Of a DNA stretch of 5,111 nucleotides, positions 1 through 5,111 are shown piece after piece. Both the position numbers and the translations under genes were made by a program. The stretch spans positions 52,518 through 57,628 of the forward strand of contig NVXN01000014.1 in NCBI GenBank assembly GCA_002733915.1, given 5' to 3'. Numbering within the stretch: position 1 is the stretch's first letter; the number at the start of each line of letters is the position of its first letter. Below the pieces are notes generated by a model. It was not told the origin of the DNA. It was given only the letters and a program-made list of their open reading frames with translations, and searched no databases. Origin of the DNA: Aequorivita sp. Lineage in GTDB: Bacteria > Bacteroidota > Bacteroidia > Flavobacteriales > Flavobacteriaceae.

Positions 1-96
1 GAGGTAAATTCCTCACCAGGTTTGGAAGGAATTGAACAGGCCACGGGTAAAGACATTGCAAACTCAATCATAAAATATATTGAACGTAACGTTTAA
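1..96 (+). CDS. rimK: Ribosomal protein S6--L-glutamate ligase RimK, C-terminal end (partial)
   Basis: Only the last 31 codons are present; the gene begins left of the window and the frame is open from base 1 to the TAA at 94-96. The peptide starts [12 protein letters not shown], the conserved closing segment of the RimK ATP-grasp domain, in which the Glu and Asn are expected metal/ATP ligands. It ends with a short helix (IIKYIERNV). RimK proteins add glutamate residues to the C-terminus of ribosomal protein S6 (known for the family in enterobacteria and pseudomonads). The tail length and wording fit the roughly 290-residue flavobacterial form. The next gene starts 2 nt after the stop, so the two are almost certainly co-transcribed. 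Other ATP-grasp ligases share part of this motif, but [12 protein letters not shown] is very characteristic of RimK. Confidence 0.88.
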   Translation, partial: EVNSSPGLEGIEQATGKDIANSIIKYIERNV

Positions 97-98
97 TT

Positions 99-1100
99 AT
101 GGCAAAAAAGGAAGAACGTGATATTGTTATTTTAAACGAAAGGATTGCCCTGGGAGAAAGCCGAACGGTAGATTTCAGCATTGCGAAACTTTATACTTCC
201 ACAAAAGTTGAAATTCCTATAATTATTGAACGGGCAAAAATACCCGGACCAACGGTTTTGATTACAGCTGCCATCCATGGCGATGAAATTAATGGGGTTG
301 AAATTGTGCGCCAACTTATTGCCAGAAAATTAAACAAACCCAAGAGGGGCACAATTATTTGCATTCCCATATTGAACGTTTTCGGTTTTTTGAACGGCGA
401 CCGTTCCTTTCCCGACGGGCGTGACCTGAACAGGGTTTTTCCTGGAACAAAAACGGGTTCCTTGGCTAGCCGTGTTGCCTATCATTTCACCAAAAAAATT
501 CTACCGCACGCAGATTATTGTCTCGATTTTCATACTGGCGGAGCCAGTCGTTTCAATGCAGCACAAATTCGAATAAAACCAGGTGATGAAAGGTTGTTGG
601 AACTTGCAAAGGTTTTTAATGCTCCCTTCACGGTTTATTCCAATACTATTGAAAAATCCTACCGAAACACCTGTCAAAAAATGGGCATTCCTGTGTTGCT
701 TTTCGAAGGTGGAAAAAGCCGCGAAAGCAATAAGCATATAGCAAAGGAAGGTGTAGACGGCATATTGCGGGTGCTAAATCATTTGGACATGTTGGGCAAA
801 AGACACGCTGCCCCCGAACCACAAGCGAAAACCGTAATTATTGAAAAAAGCAAATGGATACGTGCCTTCCGCAGTGGTTTGCTGCATGTTAAAATTGATT
901 GCAACAAGCATGTTGAAAAAGGTGAATTTTTGGCTACCATTACAGATCCATACGGAAAAATGCGGTTTAAGGTTACTTCCCCAAACGAAGGATACATAAT
1001 TAATGTGAACCAATCGCCCATCGTAAATCAGGGAGATGCTATTTTTCATATTTCAACGGTAAATACTGCAAATACCGAGGCTGAAGAAAGGGAAAATTAA
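99..1100 (+). CDS. AstE/AspA-family zinc hydrolase (succinylglutamate desuccinylase/aspartoacylase-like) beside rimK
   Basis: This 333-residue protein belongs to the succinylglutamate desuccinylase/aspartoacylase family, M14-like zinc hydrolases that cleave an amide bond next to an acidic amino acid. The zinc-site pattern is intact: H60 and E63 in AAIHGDE, and H145 in DFHTGG. R108-R112 (RDLNR) corresponds to the substrate-binding arginine/asparagine motif, and E203 in LFEGG is in the place of the catalytic glutamate. Residues about 250-320 form a separate C-terminal beta-rich segment resembling a biotinyl/lipoyl-type barrel, as in other bacterial members. No signal peptide is seen, so it should be cytoplasmic. 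The ATG lies 2 nt after the rimK stop without a Shine-Dalgarno sequence, which is normal in Bacteroidota. Coupling to rimK hints that the substrate may be a glutamyl-modified protein or a small acyl-amino acid; this is inference. Family assignment is secure, substrate is not. AT content is somewhat lower than in the following gene. Confidence 0.88.
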   Translation: MAKKEERDIVILNERIALGESRTVDFSIAKLYTSTKVEIPIIIERAKIPGPTVLITAAIHGDEINGVEIVRQLIARKLNKPKRGTIICIPILNVFGFLNGDRSFPDGRDLNRVFPGTKTGSLASRVAYHFTKKILPHADYCLDFHTGGASRFNAAQIRIKPGDERLLELAKVFNAPFTVYSNTIEKSYRNTCQKMGIPVLLFEGGKSRESNKHIAKEGVDGILRVLNHLDMLGKRHAAPEPQAKTVIIEKSKWIRAFRSGLLHVKIDCNKHVEKGEFLATITDPYGKMRFKVTSPNEGYIINVNQSPIVNQGDAIFHISTVNTANTEAEEREN

Positions 1101-1104
1101 GGTG

Positions 1105-1686
1105 ATGGAAAAGCAAGCCCTCCGTTCAAAATATAAGAAACTTCGTCAAAATCTTTCCGACGATTCCATTGAGGCAATGAGCCTTCAGATTGCTAACCAA
1201 GCTTTAAAGCTTCCAATTTGGAATAAAGCTTACTACCATATTTTTCTTTCAATTTTAGAAAAGAAAGAAGTAAATACAGAATATTTAATGCATATTTTGC
1301 AGGGAAAGGACAAAAGTATTGTGGTTTCAAAAGCAGATTTTTCAACTGGGGAAATGCAGCATTTTCTATTGCAGGAAAATACATTTTTAAAAACTTCAGA
1401 ATATGGAATTCCCGAACCTGTTTCTGGCATTGAAATTTCACCAGATATGATTGAGGTTGTTTTTGTTCCATTGTTAGCTTACGATGTAAAAGGAAACCGA
1501 GTGGGATATGGAAAAGGATTTTATGATCGGTTTTTAAAAAAATGCAATCCCAAAGCATTATTTATTGGTCTTTCCTTTTTTGAACCGGAACCCGAAATTA
1601 TTTTTAACACCAATGATGTGCCCTTAAATTTTTGTGTCTCCCCCCAAAACATATTGAATTTTAAAAATAACCCATTATATTTATAA
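1105..1686 (+). CDS. fau: 5-formyltetrahydrofolate cyclo-ligase
   Basis: This enzyme (5,10-methenyltetrahydrofolate synthetase, also called YgfA/MTHFS) uses ATP to convert 5-formyl-THF to 5,10-methenyl-THF in cytoplasmic one-carbon metabolism. At 193 residues the length is typical. Visible family marks are an N-terminal basic helix (LRSKYKKLRQNL), YGIPEP at 100-105, and the ATP/folate-binding signature GNRVGYGKGFYDRFL at 130-144. Near the C-terminus the family usually has a DVPxD...T motif; here it reads DVPLN followed by SP, so the second Asp (position 175 is Asn) and the Thr are replaced, a mild oddity. I chose the ATG at 1105. A GTG at 1102 in the same frame would add one residue and sits better behind the AAAGGG at 1087-1092. 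The gene follows the hydrolase by 1-4 nt and belongs to the same transcription unit, although no direct pathway link to RimK is known. Confidence 0.93.
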   Translation: MEKQALRSKYKKLRQNLSDDSIEAMSLQIANQALKLPIWNKAYYHIFLSILEKKEVNTEYLMHILQGKDKSIVVSKADFSTGEMQHFLLQENTFLKTSEYGIPEPVSGIEISPDMIEVVFVPLLAYDVKGNRVGYGKGFYDRFLKKCNPKALFIGLSFFEPEPEIIFNTNDVPLNFCVSPQNILNFKNNPLYL

Positions 1687-1719
1687 GATTAAACTATTAT
1701 TAACCAATTAAATAAAGAG

Positions 1720-2007
1720 ATGGAAACAACAACTAATCAACCAATGGGTCCTCCGCCAGATAATAATCTTGTGTGGGCAATTTTATGTACTGTTTTATGC
1801 TGCCTGCCTTTAGGCATTGTCTCAATAATTAAATCCACAAAGGTGAAGGAACTTTGGGCACAAGGAGATACTGTTGGTGCTCAACAAGCTGCTGATGAAG
1901 CCAAGAAATGGGCTATTTGGGGCGCAGTTGCCGCCGGTATTGTTTGGGTACTTTATGTAATATTTTTTGTCGTAATCGGTCTAGGTGGAGTTTTTGCGGG
2001 ATACTAA
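1720..2007 (+). CDS. CD225/dispanin family small membrane protein (IFITM-like)
   Basis: This 95-residue protein has a short polar, Pro-rich N-terminus (residues 1-16), a first hydrophobic segment (about 17-37), a polar intracellular-type loop (38-63) and a second membrane segment (about 65-93). The architecture and motifs match the CD225/dispanin domain: a CC-containing first segment (C23, C27, C28 in CTVLCCLPLG), the KST/K loop, GDTVGAQ at 49-55 and an A...AKKW..W stretch. The same pattern (CC, GDxxGAQ, A...AK...W) occurs in animal IFITM proteins, where the paired cysteines are palmitoylated. The bacterial function is unknown. There is no classical signal peptide, so it should be an inner-membrane protein. 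The gene lies 33 nt after fau, and its last bases overlap the frame of the downstream DUF2752 gene, suggesting translational coupling. The ATG follows AAAGAG directly, with no properly spaced Shine-Dalgarno. Confidence 0.87.
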   Translation: METTTNQPMGPPPDNNLVWAILCTVLCCLPLGIVSIIKSTKVKELWAQGDTVGAQQAADEAKKWAIWGAVAAGIVWVLYVIFFVVIGLGGVFAGY

Positions 2008-2410
2008 CAAAATTTGGAAATCAGCCCTCATCCTTTTACTCTTTGGGGGCTTTTTTATTGTTTATTTTTTCTATAACCCCTCAGAAAATTATTTTTTTAT
2101 TCCCTGCCCCTTTAATTATATAACTGGGTTTTTCTGCCCTGGTTGTGGTTCACAACGAGCCATTCATTTATTACTTCACGGGGATGTTTTTGGGGCATTC
2201 CGGTTTAACCCATTGATGGTATTGACCCTGCCCATTTTAATATATGGTGTAGGAATTACCATTGCCAATTGGATTTTTGGAACCCGGTACCGGTTTATGC
2301 TTTTTTACAGCAAACTATTTGTTTTTGGATATTTTGGAGTGGCTATTCTTTATTGGGTTCTTCGGAATTTACCAATTTATCCCTTCCATTTACTTGCTCC
2401 AACGGGATAG
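1985..2410 (+). CDS. DUF2752 domain membrane protein
   Basis: This protein of up to 141 residues has three predicted membrane segments (about 13-30, 77-97 and 108-126). Between the first two lies the DUF2752 hallmark: a Cys-Pro (C40-41 region, PCPF) followed by GFFCPGCGSQRAIHLLLHG, with C51 and C54 in a CPGCG knuckle and an invariant-looking SQR. A downstream FNP at 74-76 and the final RNLPIYPF also fit the family. The function is unknown; the three cysteines could bind metal or form disulfides, but that is a guess. The start is unsettled because the frame has no ATG before the motif. GTG at 1985 (used here) overlaps the dispanin gene by 23 nt. TTG at 1994, just behind AGGTGGAG at 1983-1990, would overlap by 14 nt and has the better ribosome-binding context. 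Either choice leaves the domain complete. It is the last gene of the plus-strand run and converges on lspA 29 nt away. Confidence 0.85.
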   Translation: MEFLRDTNKIWKSALILLLFGGFFIVYFFYNPSENYFFIPCPFNYITGFFCPGCGSQRAIHLLLHGDVFGAFRFNPLMVLTLPILIYGVGITIANWIFGTRYRFMLFYSKLFVFGYFGVAILYWVLRNLPIYPFHLLAPTG

Positions 2411-2439
2411 TTTTTAAAATTCTTTTTCTCAAATAAATC

Positions 2440-3066
2440 TTATTGTGCCAAAATCCTTGTTTTTGGTTCCCGATTTGGGAATGCTTTTTTGTTGAATATA
2501 AGCAACAAAATCACCCCTATGCTAATGGAAGAATCCGCAACGTTGAATACAGGGTCAAAAAATGTAAAATATTCCCCGCCCCAAATAGGAAACCAATCGG
2601 GCAAAGTACCGCCATATAAAGGAATATAAAGCATATCTACCACTTTTCCGTGAAACAAAGTTCCGTAGCCTCCCGTTTCTGGAAATAACGTTGCCACCTG
2701 GTGATGACTATCATTGAAAATAATACCATAAAAAACTGAATCGATGATATTGCCCAGCGCACCTGCAAAAATCAAGGCAACACAAAAAATCAAGATGCTC
2801 GGCATTTTTTTTCGAACGGAATCCCAAAGCCAATAACCTATTCCTGCAATAGCCACAATTCTAAAAAGGGTTAGAAAAAGTTTTCCGTATTCGCCGGGAA
2901 TTTTTGCGCCCCATGCCATTCCTTCGTTTTCAACAAAAAGAATTCGGAACCAATCGAAAACGCGGATTTCATCGCCTAGAGCAAAATGTGTTTTGATATA
3001 AAATTTTGAAATCTGATCTATCAGTAAAATCAGTACAATAATAATTGTGGCTTTTTTTAGGCTCAT
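2440..3066 (-). CDS. lspA: Lipoprotein signal peptidase (signal peptidase II)
   Basis: LspA is the inner-membrane aspartyl protease that removes the signal peptide from diacylglyceryl-modified prolipoproteins. From the ATG at 3066 the product is 208 residues. Motifs in order are LIDQISK (D17), NEGMAWG (N47-G53), GALGNIIDS with N106 and D109, and FNVADSSIS with D178; D109 and D178 match the catalytic dyad. Four hydrophobic helices are visible at about 5-21, 62-81, 90-108 and 179-191. The catalytic aspartates are about 69 residues apart instead of about 27 in the E. coli enzyme, because of an extra periplasmic loop rich in Gly, Pro and aromatics; this is usual in Bacteroidota. I chose the start giving MSLKKA, the common N-terminus of flavobacterial LspA. 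An in-frame ATG at 3096 would add ten residues with no family support. The gene follows ileS and a DksA-like gene, but a terminator lies between, so it probably has its own promoter. Confidence 0.93.
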   Translation of the reverse strand: MSLKKATIIIVLILLIDQISKFYIKTHFALGDEIRVFDWFRILFVENEGMAWGAKIPGEYGKLFLTLFRIVAIAGIGYWLWDSVRKKMPSILIFCVALIFAGALGNIIDSVFYGIIFNDSHHQVATLFPETGGYGTLFHGKVVDMLYIPLYGGTLPDWFPIWGGEYFTFFDPVFNVADSSISIGVILLLIFNKKAFPNREPKTRILAQ

Positions 3067-3147
3067 AATTTTTCCCGTATTTTGACTGCGCTCCATAAAA
3101 ATTTCGGCGGGAATCTCTTTAATTCATTTACAAAAATTTCTGAAAAC

Positions 3148-3181
3148 GCTGCAAAAATAGCAATATTATTTGGTTTGCGGC
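3148..3181. repeat. Imperfect inverted repeat in the lspA leader region
   Basis: GCTGCAAA at 3148-3155 pairs with TTTGCGGC at 3174-3181 across an 18-nt AT-rich spacer. All eight positions pair in plus-strand RNA if one G-T wobble is allowed; on the minus strand that position is an A-C mismatch. It straddles the candidate -7 box, so an operator is conceivable, but the repeat is short and may be chance. Confidence 0.25.
3152..3159 (-). promoter_or_regulatory. Candidate Bacteroidota -7 box upstream of lspA
   Basis: On the minus strand this reads TATTTTTG, an exact match to the TAnnTTTG -7 consensus used by the Bacteroidota primary sigma factor. It would place the transcript start roughly 80 nt before the chosen lspA ATG and about 50 nt before the alternative ATG at 3096. 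No good TTG -33 element is found 17-23 nt upstream, and short AT-rich matches arise by chance, so this is only a candidate. It lies downstream of the terminator that closes the ileS unit, where a separate lspA promoter would be expected. Confidence 0.3.
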
Positions 3182-3252
3182 AGTTTATTATTATGACTGC
3201 TTTTTTGGCTTAAACAGTATATTTTTTCTTGTTATTTTAAATTTTCACCAAT

Positions 3253-3283
3253 AAAAAAGCCCCGATCCAGGAAAGGGGCCTTT
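3253..3283 (-). terminator. Rho-independent terminator closing the ileS - DksA-like unit
   Basis: Read on the minus strand, AAAGGCCCC and GGGGCTTT form a 9-bp stem (five G-C pairs, one G-T, three A-T) around an 11-nt loop, followed directly by a run of six T. It begins about 30 nt after the stop of the DksA-like gene. On the plus strand the hairpin is followed only by TTTAAATATT, so its main direction is minus. It separates ileS and the DksA-like gene from lspA. Confidence 0.85.
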
Positions 3284-3311
3284 AAATATTTGCAGTTTTT
3301 GGGAAATAATA

Positions 3312-3695
3312 TTATTTCTGCATATTCTTTGCCTCAATGCTCAAAGTAGCGTGCGGTACAAGTTTTAATCGTTCCTTATTGATCAGCTTTCCTGTTACGC
3401 GACAAACCCCGTAGGTTTTATTTTCAATACGTACCAAAGCATTTTTTAGGTCACGGATAAACTTTTCCTGACGAATGGCCAACTGCGAGTTTGCTTCTTT
3501 GCTCATCACTTCGCTGCCTTCGTCAAATGCCTTAAAAGTAGGCGAAGTATCATCTGTACCATTATTGCTATCGTTTTTATACGAACTCTGGATCAATTCT
3601 AATTGTTCGGTCGCCTTTTTTATTTTATCGTTTAAAAGTGCTCTAAATTCTTCCAGCTCGGCATCTGAATATCTGGTTCTTTCTGTATCTGTCAT
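3312..3695 (-). CDS. TraR/DksA-like transcriptional regulator with degenerate zinc finger
   Basis: This 127-residue protein has the DksA layout: an N-terminal helix (about 8-38), an acidic linker and tip (about 41-62, with D58 and E59), a second long helix (about 63-93), then the zinc-finger-like region TYGVCRVTGKLI...RLKLVPHATLSI at 94-120. DksA proteins enter the RNA polymerase secondary channel and, with ppGpp, adjust initiation at rRNA and amino acid promoters. In the canonical C-x2-C-x17-C-x2-C finger the positions fall exactly on C98, T101, S119 and A122, so only one of four zinc ligands remains, while the surrounding residues (G102, I105, R109-L110, P114, A116) are kept. The fold is therefore probably zinc-independent. 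The ATG lies 3 nt after the ileS stop, with no Shine-Dalgarno, implying co-transcription with ileS; a strong terminator follows. The family is clear. Whether it acts as true DksA or as another secondary-channel factor is not settled by sequence. Confidence 0.88.
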   Translation of the reverse strand: MTDTERTRYSDAELEEFRALLNDKIKKATEQLELIQSSYKNDSNNGTDDTSPTFKAFDEGSEVMSKEANSQLAIRQEKFIRDLKNALVRIENKTYGVCRVTGKLINKERLKLVPHATLSIEAKNMQK

Positions 3696-3698
3696 AAT

Positions 3699-5111
3699 CT
3701 AATGTTTTTTAATACTTATACGTGTTTCAATATCGTCAAATGCAATTTCTGTTCCTTGGTCAATTTGTGGCTGAAATTGCAAAACTTCCGTTAATGTCTC
3801 TTCTTTTATATAGGTCAGGTTTTGGTTTACCGCCTCCGTCAGTTTTTCGTTTTCCTGAAGACTGACCTCTATTTTGTCAGTTACTTCAAAACCGCTGTCT
3901 TTTCTCAGGTTTTGTATCCTGTTTACCAATTCACGGGATATTCCTTCATTTCGCAACGCTGGGGTTATGGTAACATCCAGTGCTACAGTAACTCCGTCTG
4001 CATTTGCAACCAACCAGCCCTCAATATCCTGCGAACTTATAATCACGTCAGCGAGCGCCAAAGTAGTATTTTTTTCGTTAATAGAAACTGATATTTCCCC
4101 ATCTTTTTCCAAAGTAGCAATTTGTTTTTGGTCAAAGGCTGAAATGGCTGCCGCCACGGCTTTCATATCTTTTCCAAAACGCGGGCCCAAGGCTTTAAAA
4201 TCTGGTTTTATCTGCTTTACCAGCATGCCCGAACCTTCGTCTATCAGTTCTATTTCCTTTACGTTTACTTCGCTCTTAATTAAATCTGAAACCGCTAAAA
4301 TTTCTTCCTTTTCTGAATCTTCCAAAACAGGAATCATGATTTTTTGAAGCGGCTGGCGCACTTTTATCTTCTCCCTTTGTCGTAACGAAAGCACCAAAGA
4401 AGATATTGTTTGTGCTTTCTGCATCTTGTGTTCCAATTTTTTATCAATGAACGAAGCGTCTGCTTTTGGAAAATCGCTCAAATGTACCGAAGCTTTCTTA
4501 TCTTTTGCTGTCCCCTTTGTTAAATCTAGGTAAAGTCTGTCCATAAAAAAGGGAGCTACGGGAGCACCAAGTTTCGCAACGGTTTCCAAACAAGTATAAA
4601 GGGTTTGGTAAGCTGAAATCTTATCATCGTTATAGCTTCCTTTCCAGTACCTTCTTCGACTTAAGCGAACAAACCAGTTGCTCAAATTTTCTTGAACAAA
4701 TTCTGAAATTGCACGGGTGGCTTTGGTCGGCTCATAATCTGCGTAATAATCGTCCACTTTTTGGATGAGGGTGTGCAATTCTGAAAGTATCCAACGGTCA
4801 ATCTCAGGACGTTTTTCCAGCTTAAGGTCTTCCTCAAGATACTCAAAATTATCCAAATTGGCGTAAAGGCTGAAGAAACTGTATGTATTATAAAGCGTTC
4901 CGAAGAATTTATTGCGTACCTCCGAAATACCATCTTGGTCAAATTTCAAGTTGTCCCAAGGGTTTGCATTGCTTATCATATACCAGCGTGTTGCATCTGG
5001 GCCATACACATCCAAAGTTTCAAAAGGATCTACCGCATTGCCCAGGCGCTTGCTCATTTTCTGTCCGTTCTTGTCCAAAACAAGTCCATTGGAAACTACA
5101 TTTTTGTAAGC
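3699..5111 (-). CDS. ileS: Isoleucyl-tRNA synthetase, C-terminal portion (partial)
   Basis: IleRS charges tRNA-Ile with isoleucine in the cytoplasm. The frame is open to the right edge, so the gene starts outside the window; 470 codons and a TAG stop at 3699-3701 are present. The fragment begins AYKNVVSNGLVLDKNGQ and runs into the class I signature KMSKRLGN at residues 18-25 (KMSKR in place of KMSKS). The anticodon-binding alpha-helical domain follows at about 60-215, including NWFVRLSRRRYW at 145-156. The tail (about 220-470) carries LRNEGISRELVNRIQNLRK at 386-404. This tail contains no Cys-rich zinc motif; the only cysteine in the fragment is C174. Together these traits fit the eukaryote-like, zinc-free IleRS class rather than the E. 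coli type. The TTG at 5078 should not be read as the start, since the conserved frame continues upstream of it. The next gene begins 3 nt after the stop. Confidence 0.95.
   Translation of the reverse strand, partial: AYKNVVSNGLVLDKNGQKMSKRLGNAVDPFETLDVYGPDATRWYMISNANPWDNLKFDQDGISEVRNKFFGTLYNTYSFFSLYANLDNFEYLEEDLKLEKRPEIDRWILSELHTLIQKVDDYYADYEPTKATRAISEFVQENLSNWFVRLSRRRYWKGSYNDDKISAYQTLYTCLETVAKLGAPVAPFFMDRLYLDLTKGTAKDKKASVHLSDFPKADASFIDKKLEHKMQKAQTISSLVLSLRQREKIKVRQPLQKIMIPVLEDSEKEEILAVSDLIKSEVNVKEIELIDEGSGMLVKQIKPDFKALGPRFGKDMKAVAAAISAFDQKQIATLEKDGEISVSINEKNTTLALADVIISSQDIEGWLVANADGVTVALDVTITPALRNEGISRELVNRIQNLRKDSGFEVTDKIEVSLQENEKLTEAVNQNLTYIKEETLTEVLQFQPQIDQGTEIAFDDIETRISIKKH

Noticed and set aside
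1193..1558. A 121-codon minus-strand open frame within fau
   Set aside because: Low-complexity Lys/Leu/Phe composition opposite a well-supported enzyme gene; no independent support.
1908..2123. A plus-strand open frame spanning the dispanin-DUF2752 junction in a third frame
   Set aside because: Both flanking genes have recognisable family motifs in other frames, and this one has none.
2411..2439. A bidirectional terminator between the converging DUF2752 and lspA genes
   Set aside because: The 29 nt contain T and A runs but no GC stem able to form a convincing hairpin.
3067..3096. Ten-residue N-terminal extension of LspA from an upstream ATG
   Set aside because: The extension is polar and not typical of the family; the internal ATG gives the usual short cytoplasmic start before the first helix. 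It cannot be wholly excluded, as the candidate promoter lies upstream of both.
3874..4347. A 157-codon open frame on the plus strand opposite ileS
   Set aside because: It is rich in Ser/Thr/Phe, shows no motif, and mirrors the codon pattern of the strongly conserved ileS on the other strand; it is a shadow frame.
5076..5078. TTG as the start codon of the right-hand synthetase gene
   Set aside because: Upstream codons in the same frame encode conserved IleRS sequence (AYKNVVSNGLV) up to the window edge, so the gene is cut by the boundary rather than starting here.

Overview
The window looks like a chromosomal housekeeping segment from a member of the Bacteroidota, most likely Flavobacteriaceae. 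The reasons are the AT-rich composition, the near absence of Shine-Dalgarno sequences before starts, a RimK tail of flavobacterial type, the order ileS - TraR/DksA-like - lspA, a long-insert form of LspA, and a TraR/DksA protein that has lost its zinc ligands. No tRNA, rRNA, CRISPR array, insertion sequence or phage gene is visible. The genus cannot be fixed from the sequence.

Left half (1-2410, plus strand): five genes run in one direction with very small gaps. They are the 3' end of rimK (ribosomal protein S6 glutamate ligase); an AstE/AspA-family zinc hydrolase 2 nt downstream; 5-formyltetrahydrofolate cyclo-ligase about 4 nt further on; after 33 nt a 95-residue CD225/dispanin (IFITM-like) membrane protein; and a DUF2752 membrane protein whose frame overlaps the end of the dispanin gene. 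The spacing suggests co-transcription. The first two genes may be functionally linked as a glutamate-adding and a glutamate- or acyl-removing enzyme. The last two look like a membrane-protein pair of unknown function.

Right half (2440-5111, minus strand): read from the right edge, the 3' portion of ileS (470 codons, starting just upstream of the KMSK motif) is followed after 3 nt by a TraR/DksA-like regulator. A strong intrinsic terminator at about 3253-3283 comes next, then lspA (lipoprotein signal peptidase), probably from its own promoter. lspA and the DUF2752 gene converge with only 29 nt between them and no obvious terminator in that gap.

Most of this is ordinary core genome, and I see no clear new multi-gene system. 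The points most worth a second look are the dispanin-DUF2752 overlapping pair, the hydrolase beside rimK with its C-terminal barrel-like domain, the zinc-less DksA-like protein coupled to ileS, and the isoleucyl-tRNA synthetase C-terminus that resembles the eukaryote-like, zinc-free class.
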